Shown here: positions 11,801-23,500 of the stretch, piece by piece | How positions within the stretch are numbered: position 1 is the stretch's first letter | Layout: the number at the start of each line of letters is the position of its first letter | From: Telmatactis stephensoni | Lineage: Eukaryota > Cnidaria > Anthozoa > Actiniaria > Isophelliidae | Direction of reading: 5' to 3' | NCBI GenBank assembly: GCA_029948255.1 | Contig: JALIZF010001881.1 | Coordinates: 682,001-746,000, forward strand | Length of the DNA: 64,000 nt | The notes under the pieces: model-generated | The model's input: only the letters and a program-made list of their open reading frames with translations | The model's database searches: none | What the model was told of the DNA's origin: nothing | Made by a program: the position numbers and the translations under genes

Positions 11801-13388
11801 CTAATTAATAAGTAGAAGGAACAGTACTCGTAAAGAATTATAACATTTCATGGAACACCTTGTTTTAACATGAGTAAAATTACATTACTGAAATGTAACA
11901 ATGGCGTATTTAATGTTCTAAGTGAAAAGTTAATTCCACTGGTGTAAAACTGGAAGTATTGATTTTTGGGCGTGGCGCTACATCAAATCCAGTCAACATG
12001 TTGTCTTCTATCATTGTGCGAATTTTCAAGCTTGTTGCAAAAAACTGAACAATTCTGCACTATTTGTGCACTATATCCCTGCAAGAACTTTAACGGTCCC
12101 ATAATTCAACGCGATTCGATTGACTTGGTTGCCTCGCCTTTACTCAAGGCTTGCCTTGACACTAGTGAAAACACAGGTAGCCCAAGCTGTGCATCTGTAT
12201 ATGAAATATATGGGATTCACGATCGATTTGCTGAAAAATAAATTTTGAATAAATAAACAATTTGGACTCATGATACTGTTGTGCTTGTCTTTCTGTGTAT
12301 TTCTGTGAAGTTTCAAGCCGTTTCGTGCTCATTTGAGGGAGTTATAGCGATTTGAATTTTTCTCCCTTCATGTACATATATTACTGGAAGGTTGGAAGGC
12401 TCAACTGTCAAAAATTCAAACGACCGACAAAAAAGGCCTCGAAAATCACTCCAAAACCAAAACCAGGCCAAAATATTCCCAAAAAACCATTGCCACATGA
12501 ATTTCCAATATGTCGATTGCCTTTATTTCTCCACATTTTACGTGCAACACCCTCAAAAAGACAGTTTTTGAAGTTTTTTTTCGCTGGACCTATGCTCTGC
12601 AAAACAGCCCCTGCACCACGGTTACCAAGCTCAATACCCCACTGGGGACGGGGAAATTTTGGCGCACATGTGTGGGGAGGTAGTGAGGTCGATTTTGTAC
12701 CGCACATGAGGACGAAGGAAAAGCTTCACCCAGTACTTACAGTTCTTTTTCAGCAGTTTTTGCGAATTCTTCTGGATATCTTTGAGTAGAATGCCTAAAG
12801 AAAGACCATGTTAGCAAGGTACTATAGTAATGCTGCAGTAAGAATAGTGTTAAGTTGGATTTTTTAGTGACTTTGGCATCAAAATGTGGCGGGAAACAAC
12901 TTCTGCTATTTGATGGACCTTTTCATGGCTTATTATTCTTATTGCCCAGATGAATGATAAACGAAAACTTTTTAAAGGAATTGTTTCTTTCAGTTTAATT
13001 CACCGTCTTGAACTTTGTAAAGATAACTTTGGCAAATTTACCGAAAATCTTCACAGTGCGTTGACTGAATTTCTGAGTTGAAAAACAACCGCTTCATCTC
13101 GTCGCTAGCTTTGCAAATTGGATAATCAGCATATACTGACATCCGTAATTTACTAGGAATTAATTACTAGTTTTCGAAATTGAATAAGCTACTTTATTTA
13201 TTCGGAAGATTCTTGTTTTTACTTGATTTGCCTGTTCTTAGTTTTGCACGGTGTTGTTCATGACTGTTGTTACATCGAAAAGGGAGAAATCACTTACCTT
13301 ACTATAGTACCTTGCTAACATGGTCTTTCTTTAGGCATTCTACTCAAAGATATCCAGAAGAATTCGCAAAAACTGCTGAAAAAGAACT

Positions 13389-14703
13389 GTAAGTGTCATG
13401 ATATATGATCCCATCCGTCACGCAATAATGTCATATAAGTTTATAGGCATCGTATGAATAAACGTCTTATGTGCCGAGCATTCATGAGGGCTAGTTCACT
13501 AAACCTTACATGGTGTCAGAAGTGGAGATGGAGGGCTTAAAACCACCAAAGGCATTGTCGTTCAATGGCAATGTCTCAGAAAATTGGCGTAGATGGATAC
13601 AGCAGTTTCGCCTATACTTAAACGCAACTGGAAGGGACAAGAAGTCCGAAGAGATACAATGTTCTACTTTACTGACTGTAGCAGGAGAAGACGCGTTGGA
13701 AGTCTACAATACGTTTGTGATACCAGAGGATGATCGTAACAAAATTGAACCACTTATATCACAGTTTGAATCCTTGACTTGTCTTTGTTTAGCTTTAGGT
13801 TTATATCTCTGGCGCGCTGTAGTACTTGCTCTAGGCGGTGGTTGTGTTCTTCAACATTCGTACCCCAAATAAGAATGTCGTCTACAATAGCTTCCGCTCC
13901 TTCGATGTCCTCAAAGGCTTGCGTCATTCTCCTTTGGAAAACTTCCGGTGCTGAGTTTATTCCAAATGGTAATCGTTGAAAGCGATATCGTCCATATGGA
14001 GTGTTGAATGTTGTAAGCATTGAACTTTCCTCGTCAAGTTTAATGTGCCAAAATCCTGACGATGCATCAAGCGTGCTGAATACTTTTGCCCCGTTGAGTT
14101 GGGCAGCGATTTCCTCAACTGTCCTCATAGGGTAGTGTTCCCTTTGAATTGCTTTGTTCAGGTCTCTGGGATCTAAACAAACCCGGACATTCCCGTTTTC
14201 ATCTCCCATCTCCCTTCTCAAGTTTGTACACAAGTCACAACGACGAATCAATAATCACTAAACTACTATGTGAATTAAACTATATAATAGAAGAAATATG
14301 GTAATATAAAATATAAAAATTAGTAGGCTATATAAGAGTTCATGTCCATGAGGAATAAACAACTTAGTTTTTGAATAGATATATATACATAGTACTCATA
14401 TGTATATATATCTATTCAAAAACTAAGTTGTTTATTCCTCATGGACATGAACTCTTATATAGCCTACTAATTTTTATATTTTATATTACCATATTTCTTC
14501 TATTATATAGTTTAATTCACATAGTAGTTTAGTGATTATTGATTCGTCGTTGTGACTTGTGTACAAACTTGAGAAGGGAGATGTCATGATATATGATCCC
14601 ATCCGTCACGCAATAATGTCATATAAGTTTATAGGCATCGTATGAATAAACGTCTTATGTGCCGAGCATTCATGAGGGCTAGTTCACTAAACCTTACAGT
14701 AAG
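13389..14703 (+). mobile_element. Rearranged Ty3/gypsy-type LTR retroelement
   Basis: LTRs of 117 bp (13394-13510 and 14582-14698) start TG and end CA. The 5-bp duplication GTAAG flanks them (13389-13393 and 14699-14703). The primer-binding site TGGTGTCAGAAGTGG begins at 13511 and a purine tract GAGAAGGGAGA precedes the 3' LTR. Internally, a gag-like start (13510 to about 13770) is followed by a reverse-transcriptase fragment in the opposite direction (14251-13754: LDPRDLNKAI, STLDASSGFWHIKLD, FQRLPFGINSAPEVFQ, IVDDILIWG). The 3' end exists as a fold-back (14213-14580). The element cannot move by itself; protease, RNase H and integrase are missing. Confidence 0.9.
13754..14220 (-). pseudogene. 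Reverse transcriptase fragment of LTR element
   Basis: An open minus-strand frame covers the central palm and fingers of a Ty3/gypsy RT, with the metal-binding DD in IVDDILIWG. It runs antisense to the element's gag and is cut at both ends. Only the inserted fragment remains. Confidence 0.9.
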
Positions 14704-15267
14704 TACTGGGTGAAGCTTTTCCTTCGTCCTCATGTGCGGTACAAAATCGACCTCACTACCTCCCCACACATGTGCGCCAAAATTTCCCCGTCCCCAGTGG
14801 GGTATTGAGCTTGGTAACCGTGGTGCAGGGGCTGTTTTGCAGAGCATAGGTCCAGCGAAAAAAAACTTCAAAAACTGTCTTTTTGAGGGTGTTGCACGTA
14901 AAATGTGGAGAAATAAAGGCAATCGACATATTGGAAATTCATGTGGCAATGGTTTTTTGGGAATATTTTGGCCTGGTTTTGGTTTTGGAGTGATTTTCGA
15001 GGCCTTTTTTGTCGGTCGTTTGAATTTTTGACAGTTGAGCCTTCCAACCTTCCAGTAATATATGTACATGAAGGGAGAAAAATTCAAATCGCTATAACTC
15101 CCTCAAATGAGCACGAAACGGCTTGAAACTTCACAGAAATACACAGAAAGACAAGCACAACAGTATCATGAGTCCAAATTGTTTATTTATTCAAAATTTA
15201 TTTTTCAGCAAATCGATCGTGAATCCCATATATTTCATATACAGATGCACAGCTTGGGCTACCTGTG

Positions 15268-15572
15268 CGCATGCTCGTAGTCAAGTCTTCGTGCTTTTGT
15301 AAATTATGCAAATTTCGTTTTTACGCTTGCCTTCAACAATGGTTTTCACAAAATGTCAAAACTTAAGGTTATTTCTTGAAACTTAGGGCCAGTATTCATA
15401 TAATGTCTTCATAAATACAATATCTTTGTCTCACAAAAGTATACAAGAGAAATTTTATGTATACACCGAGAACACGAGCATTTCATTTCAGGTTAAAACT
15501 CAAACATTTCTTAAGAAAACATCGTAATATGCACGCATGCGCAGACGTTTTTCACTAGTGTCCCTTGCCTTT
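15268..15572. mobile_element. Older hairpin element (right part), host of the palindrome
   Basis: The sequence ends GCATGCGCAGACGTTTTTCACTAG. It matches the element at 20119-20374 in reverse orientation. Its left end (GACACTAGTGAAAA) sits at about 12157-12171, on the other side of the palindrome. Confidence 0.8.
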
Positions 15573-15576
15573 ACTT

Positions 15577-17756
15577 ATGGATTCACAACATTACAGAAGA
15601 CAGATGAATATGGAGTCCCTGATCGAAGAAGTCCAGTGCCTCCTATGTAATGACCAAATGACGGAACCCAAGTTATTAGAATGTTTTCATACATTCTGTA
15701 AGTCTTGTATCCAGAGACACACTCAGCTTACAGAACATGTCTACAGCTTCAAGTGTCCTCAATGTTCCTCTGAAACATTGCTACAAGACTTGGAGGACTT
15801 ACAGCCAAGTCCACTTCACTCCAGAATGTTGCAAGTCCTAGAGTTTGTGGAAAGCGACAAGTCTTGCTCTGTTTCTGAGACTCATTCGCCAGCATTGTGG
15901 TACTGTTTTGACTGTGATCGCTCGTTGTGTGACGAATGTCTAAAGTATCATGCAGAATTTACTAAAGACCATAGCGTCTCTGATAGCGTCTGTTTGTTCT
16001 CTGACTTACAGAAGGAAGACATTGAGTTCATGCTTCAAAAAGAAAATCATTGCAAGACTCATATAAATCACACTTTAGAGTTCTTCTGTCAAAACTGTGA
16101 AGTCTTAATCTGCTCAATTTGCTTAAGGGACGACCACATGAATCACAAGACATTGACCTTACAGGAGGTCATCATCATTGAGAAGGATTTACTCTCATCA
16201 AGTCTGGAGGAACTTGAGAGGCTGCAATACTGTGAGATGGAAAAGAAACAACAAGAAGAAATTGCAGTAAAAATAAAAAGGGATGGAGAGAAAGCTCAAA
16301 AAGAAGTGCAAAAACTAACAAAAAAGTTGGTGAAATATTTGCTCGACCAAGAGCAACGTCAGCTCCTGAATCAAATTAAAAATAACCTATCAACAGCTGA
16401 TGGGAATTTACGTATAATACGTAACTTCCCAGCTGCACAGGCATACATTCAGAAAATCCTCCACAATGGAATTTCAAGTGATATGGACATTGCAAAAACC
16501 TTCACATTTTCACCCTTTAAATCAGAGACTTCAGGCCTAGTCTTTTACCCCAACGAAGACTGGAGTCAGCAAGTAGTCAGTGGTAATCTTGGAAATGTAA
16601 AATTTACCCACAAGTTATCTTCACATTTGAGTGAAATTCAAGTTGATACTAATCTCCAGGCTGCTAGAGAAGCAAAGTTGTCCATCGTGACGAAGCAGTT
16701 GATGGGAGAAATACATTATGATGACTCTGATGACTCTGACTCTGACGCACAAATCAACCCTGTCAATGATGTGAAAGTGGAAGAAAACATCATGAAGACT
16801 GATGGTCAAATAGAAGTTGAGTTCACTCCTCAACCACCTGGTCCATCAACAGCAGAAGTTCAACTGAGCGGGATTCCTGTGTCTAATAGTCCACTAACCT
16901 TGAAAGGGGATATCAAGCCTCCACACATAGAAGAGATAGATGAGGATTCAGTGTTGGAAAAAGCATTGAATACTGGATCTAGAAATTTCAGAGGTGTTGC
17001 TGTAAATAAGACCAACAGTAGGATTGCTGTTGCAGATATTTCTTCACACTGTGTTAGAGTATTCACTATTGATGGAGAGTTGTTGCTGAAGTATGGTAGT
17101 CAAGGCCCTAAACAGGGAGAGTTGTCAGGTCCTTGGGGATTAGCATTTCTCAATGATATAGATTTAGTCATAGTTGACTGTGGTAATCGTAGAATATGTA
17201 TAGTGAACACTACAACAAGGGAACTGGTAAGAATGTTTGGTCGTACTGGTAAGGGCAATGGTGAGTTTTTTAGGCCACATGGAGTACATGTTGATGATGA
17301 CTGTAACATCATTGTGAGTGATACTGGTAATAATCGAATTCAAGTTTTTACCAAGGATGGTGACTATCAATATCAATTTACTGTACCATCTCAACCCATT
17401 TTAAAACTACACAGTACAGTTACACACAATGGACTGTTTTACGTGAGTGATAGTAGCAATGGAGTGATTCATGTGATTCAGATGAATGATGGCTCACCAA
17501 CTCGACTATCCACTATTAGTCAGAAGGGTGGGGGTGTGGGTCAGTTGTATCGACCCCATGGTTTGGCTATTGACAATGACTACTGGTGTGTGACTGTAGT
17601 TGTAGGCTGGTTAGCAAGTTCACACTGGATGGTCATTTCATAGGAGACAGGAAAGGGGAAAAAAGATATTACTTTTATCCCCAACACATTGCAGTACTGA
17701 ATGATGGTCGATATATTTGTTCGCGTGAGTATGGAGGAGTTTTATTATTACAGTAG
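15577..17756 (+). CDS. TRIM-NHL protein (RING, B-boxes, coiled coil, filamin-like, NHL), C-terminal frameshift
   Basis: One long intronless frame, open until 17643, encodes a TRIM2/3/71-type protein. From the ATG at 15577: RING C3HC4 (Cys21, Cys24, Cys36, His38, Cys41, Cys44, Cys60, Cys63), two B-boxes (about 108-140 and 160-205; CKTHINHTLEFFCQNC in the second), a Lys/Glu-rich coiled coil (about 205-270), a filamin-like segment ending SGIPVSNSPLTLKG, then NHL repeats from about 470 (GELSGPWGLAF, GEFFRPHGVHV, GQLYRPHGLAI). Such proteins act as E3 ubiquitin ligases or RNA-binding regulators. Near 17590 the frame shifts in a short TG run. Reading on in another frame restores KFTLDGHFIGDR and a tail ending GGVLLLQ with a stop at 17754-17756. 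The gene may thus be a recent pseudogene, carry an assembly error, or end early at 17643. ATGs at 15604 and 15610 are alternative starts. Confidence 0.88.
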
Positions 17757-18324
17757 GTAACTATATAGTCAATTATTGACACCAAATAGAAATATCACTA
17801 GTTGATGGTATAACATAATAGATTTTAGGAGTTTTTTTAAGGTGGCTCGAAATAGTTTTTTATTGACAATGCTTCCGTTTTTCACTTCACAAGCTCAGCA
17901 ACTTACTCTTGACCAACCAAAACAGTTTTTACACCAGTTATTGGACTTTAATCAAAGTTTTGATTTTCGTCTATTTCACTTCGATTTGTGTTGTCATAGC
18001 GACAGTAAACAAAAATCAATGGCTGAAATCAATTTTTCTATGATATCTCTCTTGAGCAGCTCCAGACAAGGGGGAGGTAATGGAAGCAAGGTGGTTAATC
18101 TCTCACAGTCTATTACCTTCCCTTTTCCTTCTTCTCAACTCCCTCTCCGGGGGGGGGGGGGGGGGGGCGATACATAGGCTAAGGAATAGAGCTTTCCCAA
18201 TTTTGCTTCACGCTAATATGGACAATATGTTTTCTCATCAAGGTTGGACTGATTGAGTACAATCAATGTATAGATTAAGCAACATATGCTTATATAAGCA
18301 AAATATAATAAAAAATAAATAACT
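17757..18324. other. 3' flank of TRIM-NHL gene, no gene seen
   Basis: AT-rich DNA with a C/T stretch and a run of about 19 G near 18150-18168. No recognisable protein. AATAAA-like signals near 18310 overlap the SINE tail. Confidence 0.45.
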
Positions 18325-18606
18325 TTATTGAAATGTCCAAGTCTTCTAGCACTTGCGCACTAATTGGGGGACACTATACTCTCAAACTCACTACCTCTAC
18401 ATTAAGTGTTTTGCAAATAATCACTCGACTCACATGTTGATTTTTCTGAGGGAGGAAAAACCGGAGAACCCTGAGAAAAAATCCTCGTGGCATCGCATCA
18501 AACAAACTCAATTCACATATGATCCAGGAGCTCGAGCTGGGACTCGAACCTGGACCATAGCGGTGAAAGGCCAGCGCTCTAACCACTCGGCCAACCATGC
18601 CACCCA
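18325..18606 (-). mobile_element. tRNA-derived SINE, copy 2
   Basis: On the minus strand: GGTTGGCCGAGTGGTTAGAG (A box region), GGTTCGAGTCC (B box), then the GTGAATTGAGTTTGTTTGAT and TTTTTCCTCCCTCAG body shared with the copy at 10098. The tail lies in AT-rich sequence near 18325. Confidence 0.82.
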
Positions 18607-18617
18607 TAGCCAACCAT

Positions 18618-18700
18618 AGCAACAAGGATGGCACAGTTTGCATGCGCGGCCCTTTAAGCAAGAGGTCCGAGTGCGATTCCCAGTGACCTAGCTCGCAACC
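18618..18700 (+). mobile_element. Second SINE family, tRNA-like head fragment
   Basis: AAGGATGGCACAGTTTGCAT and a decayed B-box region (GTGCGATTCCCAG) resemble the head at 37175-37265. It abuts the first-family SINE head to head. Confidence 0.5.
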
Positions 18701-19049
18701 TTGTTTTGACTGCTTTCCATTTCGTGTAGCTTTACGGTGTATTTACTCGTTTAAGCGCCGCGGCACATTACATTTTAAAGATTTTTTTTATGCGGCGCTT
18801 ATTCGAGCGTCGCGTTAATTCGAGGGCGGCGTTTATTAAAAAAAAAACAATATCTTGTTAACAACAAAATAAACGTGTTTCAAACTTTCAAACCTTTTAT
18901 TTTTCCCAAAATTTCAACGTTGAGTTACACAGTTGTTTAGCCTGATAGTTCTTCAAATAAGTGCTGTATTGTGTGAATACGTGCGGTGCTTATTCGAGGG
19001 CGGCGGTTATTAATAATACCAATAGAACCAACTGGATAAAGAAACGCAT

Positions 19050-19310
19050 CGACAAAATGAATGTCTCTGAGGAGTGTAGGATGTGCGGTCACAGAGAAGA
19101 ATCATTTACTCACTCCTTGTTGCTGACTGTCAGTCAGTCAGAAGCTGGCTCAGACAGAATACAAACGACGACATGATAATGTTGCAAATACCATACATCT
19201 AGATATCTGTAAACAGTATGATCTAGTTGAAGATGTCAAGTGGTACAACCACAAGCCAGAAAGTGTGCTGGAAAATAAACACGTAAAAACTAAATACTCT
19301 AAAAACTATC
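19050..19310 (+). pseudogene. LINE 3'-end remnant (Cys-rich RT tail)
   Basis: Broken frames read CRMCGHREESFTH then, after a shift, VANTIHLDICKQYDL and VKWYNHKPESVLEN. This order (Cys-x2-Cys, His, WY-H-PE-V-EN) is typical of the C-terminal tail of non-LTR retrotransposon proteins. A fragment only. Confidence 0.6.
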
Positions 19311-19343
19311 TTCAAATTAATATAAGCATATATGATAAAAATA

Positions 19344-19550
19344 TTAAAATTTGCATAAAAGCGCCTGCTGCCTAAAAAGACACCTATTTATAAAACGCTT
19401 TTTGAACCTCTCAGTTTTAACCTTATAAAATCGCGCGAGATCTACTACGAAGACTGCGTTGTCTCTTTCGGCTGGCAAAAGATTATACAATGGATGTTCG
19501 GAATCATTAAGAATGTCTTTCCACATCCTCAGATCCTTCTCTACAATCAT
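19344..19550 (-). pseudogene. Non-LTR retrotransposon C-terminal fragment
   Basis: The minus-strand peptide contains RMWKDILNDSEHPLYNLLP and VKTERFKKRFI, resembling the C-terminus of animal non-LTR retroelement RT proteins. A short remnant without other domains. Confidence 0.5.
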
Positions 19551-20118
19551 CTGCTCGATGGGACTGACATTCTCAATTAATTAGCTTTAAATGCCCGTAA
19601 AATGGAACACTGATTGAGAGAGGGGGTAGAAGGCGCACTCTTTGCACGCTTTATACACGAGCTCCTGGTTGCATGGGAGAATCAGGCAACCAGCCCCCGC
19701 GCTTTTGAAGTAAAAGAAATAAATTACCTTTACCTTTGACGTTTTGAGCAGAGTTCACCAAACGCGCATGAGCCTTGACCTCCATGAATTAAAGTCGTTT
19801 GTCCTGTTTTGTTTATGGACCCACCACTCCCTACCACTTGTACTTCTTTCAGTATAAGAAGTGAACAGAAGCACAAGTAGCAGAAACAGACGAGTCACTC
19901 CGAGGACACTCCTTGTAAGCACTCTATAGTACCTTCGGGTCCTTTTGACCAAGGGCTGTTCTATATTCTTCCTTTGAAGTCCATTGTGGCTATCTCATTG
20001 CGCATTTGATTATATTATATAGAGAATTGCGCTTTATAAATATTAAATATTATTATTATTATTATTTTATTATTATTATCTATAAATTAAAGTCGAGCCT
20101 GCACTAACAGAAACAATA

Positions 20119-20374
20119 GTGACAAACGTCTGCGCATGCGTGCATATTACGATGTCTTAAGAAACGTGTAAGTTTTAGCTTGAAATGAAATGCTCGTGTT
20201 CTCGGTGTACACATAAAATTTCTCTATACTTTTGTGAGACAGAGATATTGCATTAATGAAGACATGAATACTGGCCCTAAGTTTCATGCAAGCATAAAGG
20301 CAAAATTTGCATAAGTTTACAAAAGCACGAAGACGTGACCACGAGCATGCGCAGACGTTTTTCACTAGCGTCAC
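20119..20374. mobile_element. Hairpin element, TIR AAACGTCTGCGCATGC
   Basis: Ends GTGACAAACGTCTGCGCATG and GCATGCGCAGACGTTTTTCA. An inverted copy hosts the palindrome at 12157-15572. Non-coding. Confidence 0.8.
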
Positions 20375-20375
20375 T

Positions 20376-20520
20376 AAAGGCCATTCTCCACTCATCGCAG
20401 AAATTACTCGCAGCGAGCCAGCGAGTACTCGTTCGGAATAAAATCTATTGTTCAAAATTTCGCAGCGAGTAAAAATGATCGCTGCGAGTGCTTTCTGTGA
20501 TGAGTGGAGAATGTGCTTCT
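20376..20520. mobile_element. Hairpin element, CCATTCTCCACTCATC ends
   Basis: Inverted ends CCATTCTCCACTCATCGCAG and CTGTGATGAGTGGAGAATGT contain repeated GCAGCGAG/CTCGCTGC motifs. It directly abuts the previous element. Confidence 0.7.
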
Positions 20521-23500
20521 CGTTAACGCATACCACCTTGACGCGGACAACACCCATGAGCAGCAGCAAAAATATACCCCCGGTTCGATCCATCTACTGA
20601 CAGATCGACTTAAATATTTGTATACATTATCAAAGCTTATAATTTTTACTGCGACGCAAGCATAAACAAGCAAAATAAACACAAACAAAATCAGTTTTAT
20701 TTCTCTTGTCTTTCGTTTGCGTTTGTGTTCAATTTATGTCTGAGAAAACGTATGGAGTGCTTGGCTCACACGAGCAACGTAACGCAAATGCAGTCGCAAA
20801 CTCAAATGCGAGCGCAAGAATTTTTAGGGCATTTTTTCACTCCCAAAACAATTTCGAACATTATGCTCTCTTGAAACCGTTTGATTTTTTTAATCCTACA
20901 ATTAAGAGTGAGTTGGATAAAGGTCATACAAATACAACCACGTTTTCGACAAAGTGGCGGTCTCTTGTGTGTCTGACTGGGTGTCTGTTGTTCACAAGTG
21001 CGAGCAGAGACAAAAAGTTTGCAACTCATTCATGCAAAAAGTGGTCTTGAATTACAATACCTCCTTGATGGCCTCTTTTGCTAAAAATATCTTTATTCAG
21101 GTAGCATATATAAATTTGTGTAGCTTGTATTGTTGTTTATTTCTTGATTTTTGCCGTATTTGTAGTGTTGCTGTAATATGTTGCTGTATTTGTTTTCAAA
21201 GTTAGGCTGTTATTCTTGTCAGTGAACTATTTTTGGAACGCAAATCAATATTATAAAAAATACCCGAAATAGTTATGCCGATTTCTGTTGTTATCTTTGA
21301 AACAAAGTTTCAGTAAAATGGACATTCACCAAGGTATAGCGCTTTTACTTAACTCGTAAAAAAGAACTGAAGATGTATGCCTACGATTTCCAAATTGAAA
21401 CACAAAATGTAATTTAACGGCTCCATCTATACACAAATATTGATCTGACTAATTCACCTCGACTTATAACAAGCACCTAAAACATCAAACGCGTTTATTT
21501 TTACTTCTTTTGCTGTCTTCAAACTCCTACAATAAGCTAAAATGGCAGACAGCCTATCTTTAATTGTTTTCAAAAGCGACCAGGGTGTTGGTTTGTGGTC
21601 AGTTCCGTTCTCTTGGAGGCAACAGCTTTCTAAAAGTTCCTTTTTACGTCACTCAAAGCCACAAACAATCAAACAAAAACCCGACTTACGATTCATATTG
21701 TGAATTCCTGGGGGACATTTAGTACTAGATACTTGTAGCAATAAGACAACGCAGTGTTTTCTCTTTAATTCTATAGACACTAAACACAGTGGGAGAATAC
21801 AAACACAGTTTGGATGCAACAAACTATTGAAGAAACTCTATATTAATGCTGGGCATCCTAGCTTGTGGGTTTTTATCACAAAATAACACAAATTATGCCT
21901 TTATTGAATCATTATTTCTGATTAATTCTACATGTCGTGGGTTTAAACTAGTGCGCAAGAAAAGACAAGTGTGATCTGGGAAAGTCTGTGCACACTAGTG
22001 AAAAAATCTACCTGATTTAACACCTCGAATTTGACTTTGTTTTACAATATGATTTTCGCTTCGTAAGAGAAACTGAAAAGTGAAACAACGTTAGAGGAAA
22101 CTACTGGGGGCAGCAAAACGTAAAAGCAATCATTTGCTTACAGTTTCGGTAAGGATAATTGTTATCTTGTGGGTAAAAATCCCCGTAATTTTGCATATGC
22201 TTTGTTTGTATTTCTAACATACTTATTTTTCTTCAATGAATAAATGGAAATATGAAACACCGTATAAAAGGAGATTATTAACATAACATCAGTAAGTTAT
22301 CTCTAGCTCTTTTTATGCGGTGTTAAAGATTTCCATTCATCTTATTGGCGTCTTTATTCACCGTCTCAGCTCAAACTAGTTCACTCGTTAGTTTCCGTTT
22401 GTATCTTTTTCTACTACTTCCCTGAACAACAAAAGAAGAAAAGCAAACATGGGAGCCTTAGCTTAATTTAGCATCAATAAAACAGACAATGATAGAATAT
22501 AGGTAAAACTAGAACACCTAAAAGGATCAATCCTTACTTATACAAATGCTAGGATTTCTCAGTAGTGGTTGTTTTTGCATCAGATGTTTTTCGTCTACTG
22601 TAAAAAAGCTATCACTTACAATCATGGTTTAATAGGCTTAATCGTTCAAGCTGAGTTCTCCCAGCAGAGCTTTGTAGTGTGGTCTCAGCCGGTTCACTGG
22701 TCTCACAGCCTGTATCTCTGAACCTTCACACGCGATATTTAAGAAACGAAAATGATGAAATGCCTGGTCCAATGGACCACGCCTATATTTGAATTCAGGG
22801 TCTTACTACACAATAAATCATAATTTGCTTAAATCTATATAATATATTTCTATGATAAAGTAGCACTTAACTGTTTGACTGTAGAATGTTCTAGAAAAGG
22901 GTTTTTTTTCTGTTTATCATTATTAGAACTAAGAAATGAATAACCTTTTTCGTTTGCGCGCCATTTGATCGACTTTCAACGTTATAACCCCAAAAAATGA
23001 TGTCTGGTGTGGTGCGGAAAACTCCAACACGGCCACCTTGCATGAAAAAATTTAACTTAACTTTACAGTAAACGTTAATGTATATTAGCGCCATGAAATG
23101 CAATTATTAGTTCAAAATCAATAATTATTTCCTTTACGGGGAAAATGGGAAAATGTCTTCTTCGCATTTTACATTGATGTTTTCGAGAGTACCATCGGCT
23201 GATAATGTATAAAATTTAGATTGTGAAGTGCTAGATCGAATCTCCATGATCAAATAATTATAAAGTCAGAGACGATCGACAGTAAAGACACCGTCGAGGT
23301 TGGCGAGCAACCAGTGATACATAAACTGTCTTCGATCGACAAAATTTTTGCCTTGAGCTACCTTACTCGAAACACATTCCAAAGATACTATTGTATCTAT
23401 TTTCCATTACACACAGATAATGATTGATACTTACATATATAGCCCAGCTATTGCGTGCGTCGAGGTGTAAGCACTGAATAAGGGGTCGAGAGCTTTCTTT

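Larger units (their letters stand above)
12172..15267. mobile_element. Giant palindromic element with 659-bp arms, split by an LTR element
   Basis: The left arm is 12172-12830. The right arm is 13299-13393 plus 14704-15267, interrupted by a retroelement. Both arms measure 659 bp and look essentially identical, including a 130-residue frame conserved letter for letter in both. The ends are CACAGGTAGCCCAAGC and its complement; the loop (12831-13298) is unique. No transposase is seen. It lies within an older hairpin element upstream of the TRIM-NHL gene. Confidence 0.88.

Noticed and set aside
12352..12789. 145-residue frame, repeated on the other strand at 14629-15087
   Set aside because: It exists twice because it lies in both palindrome arms; the composition is odd and no domain is recognisable.
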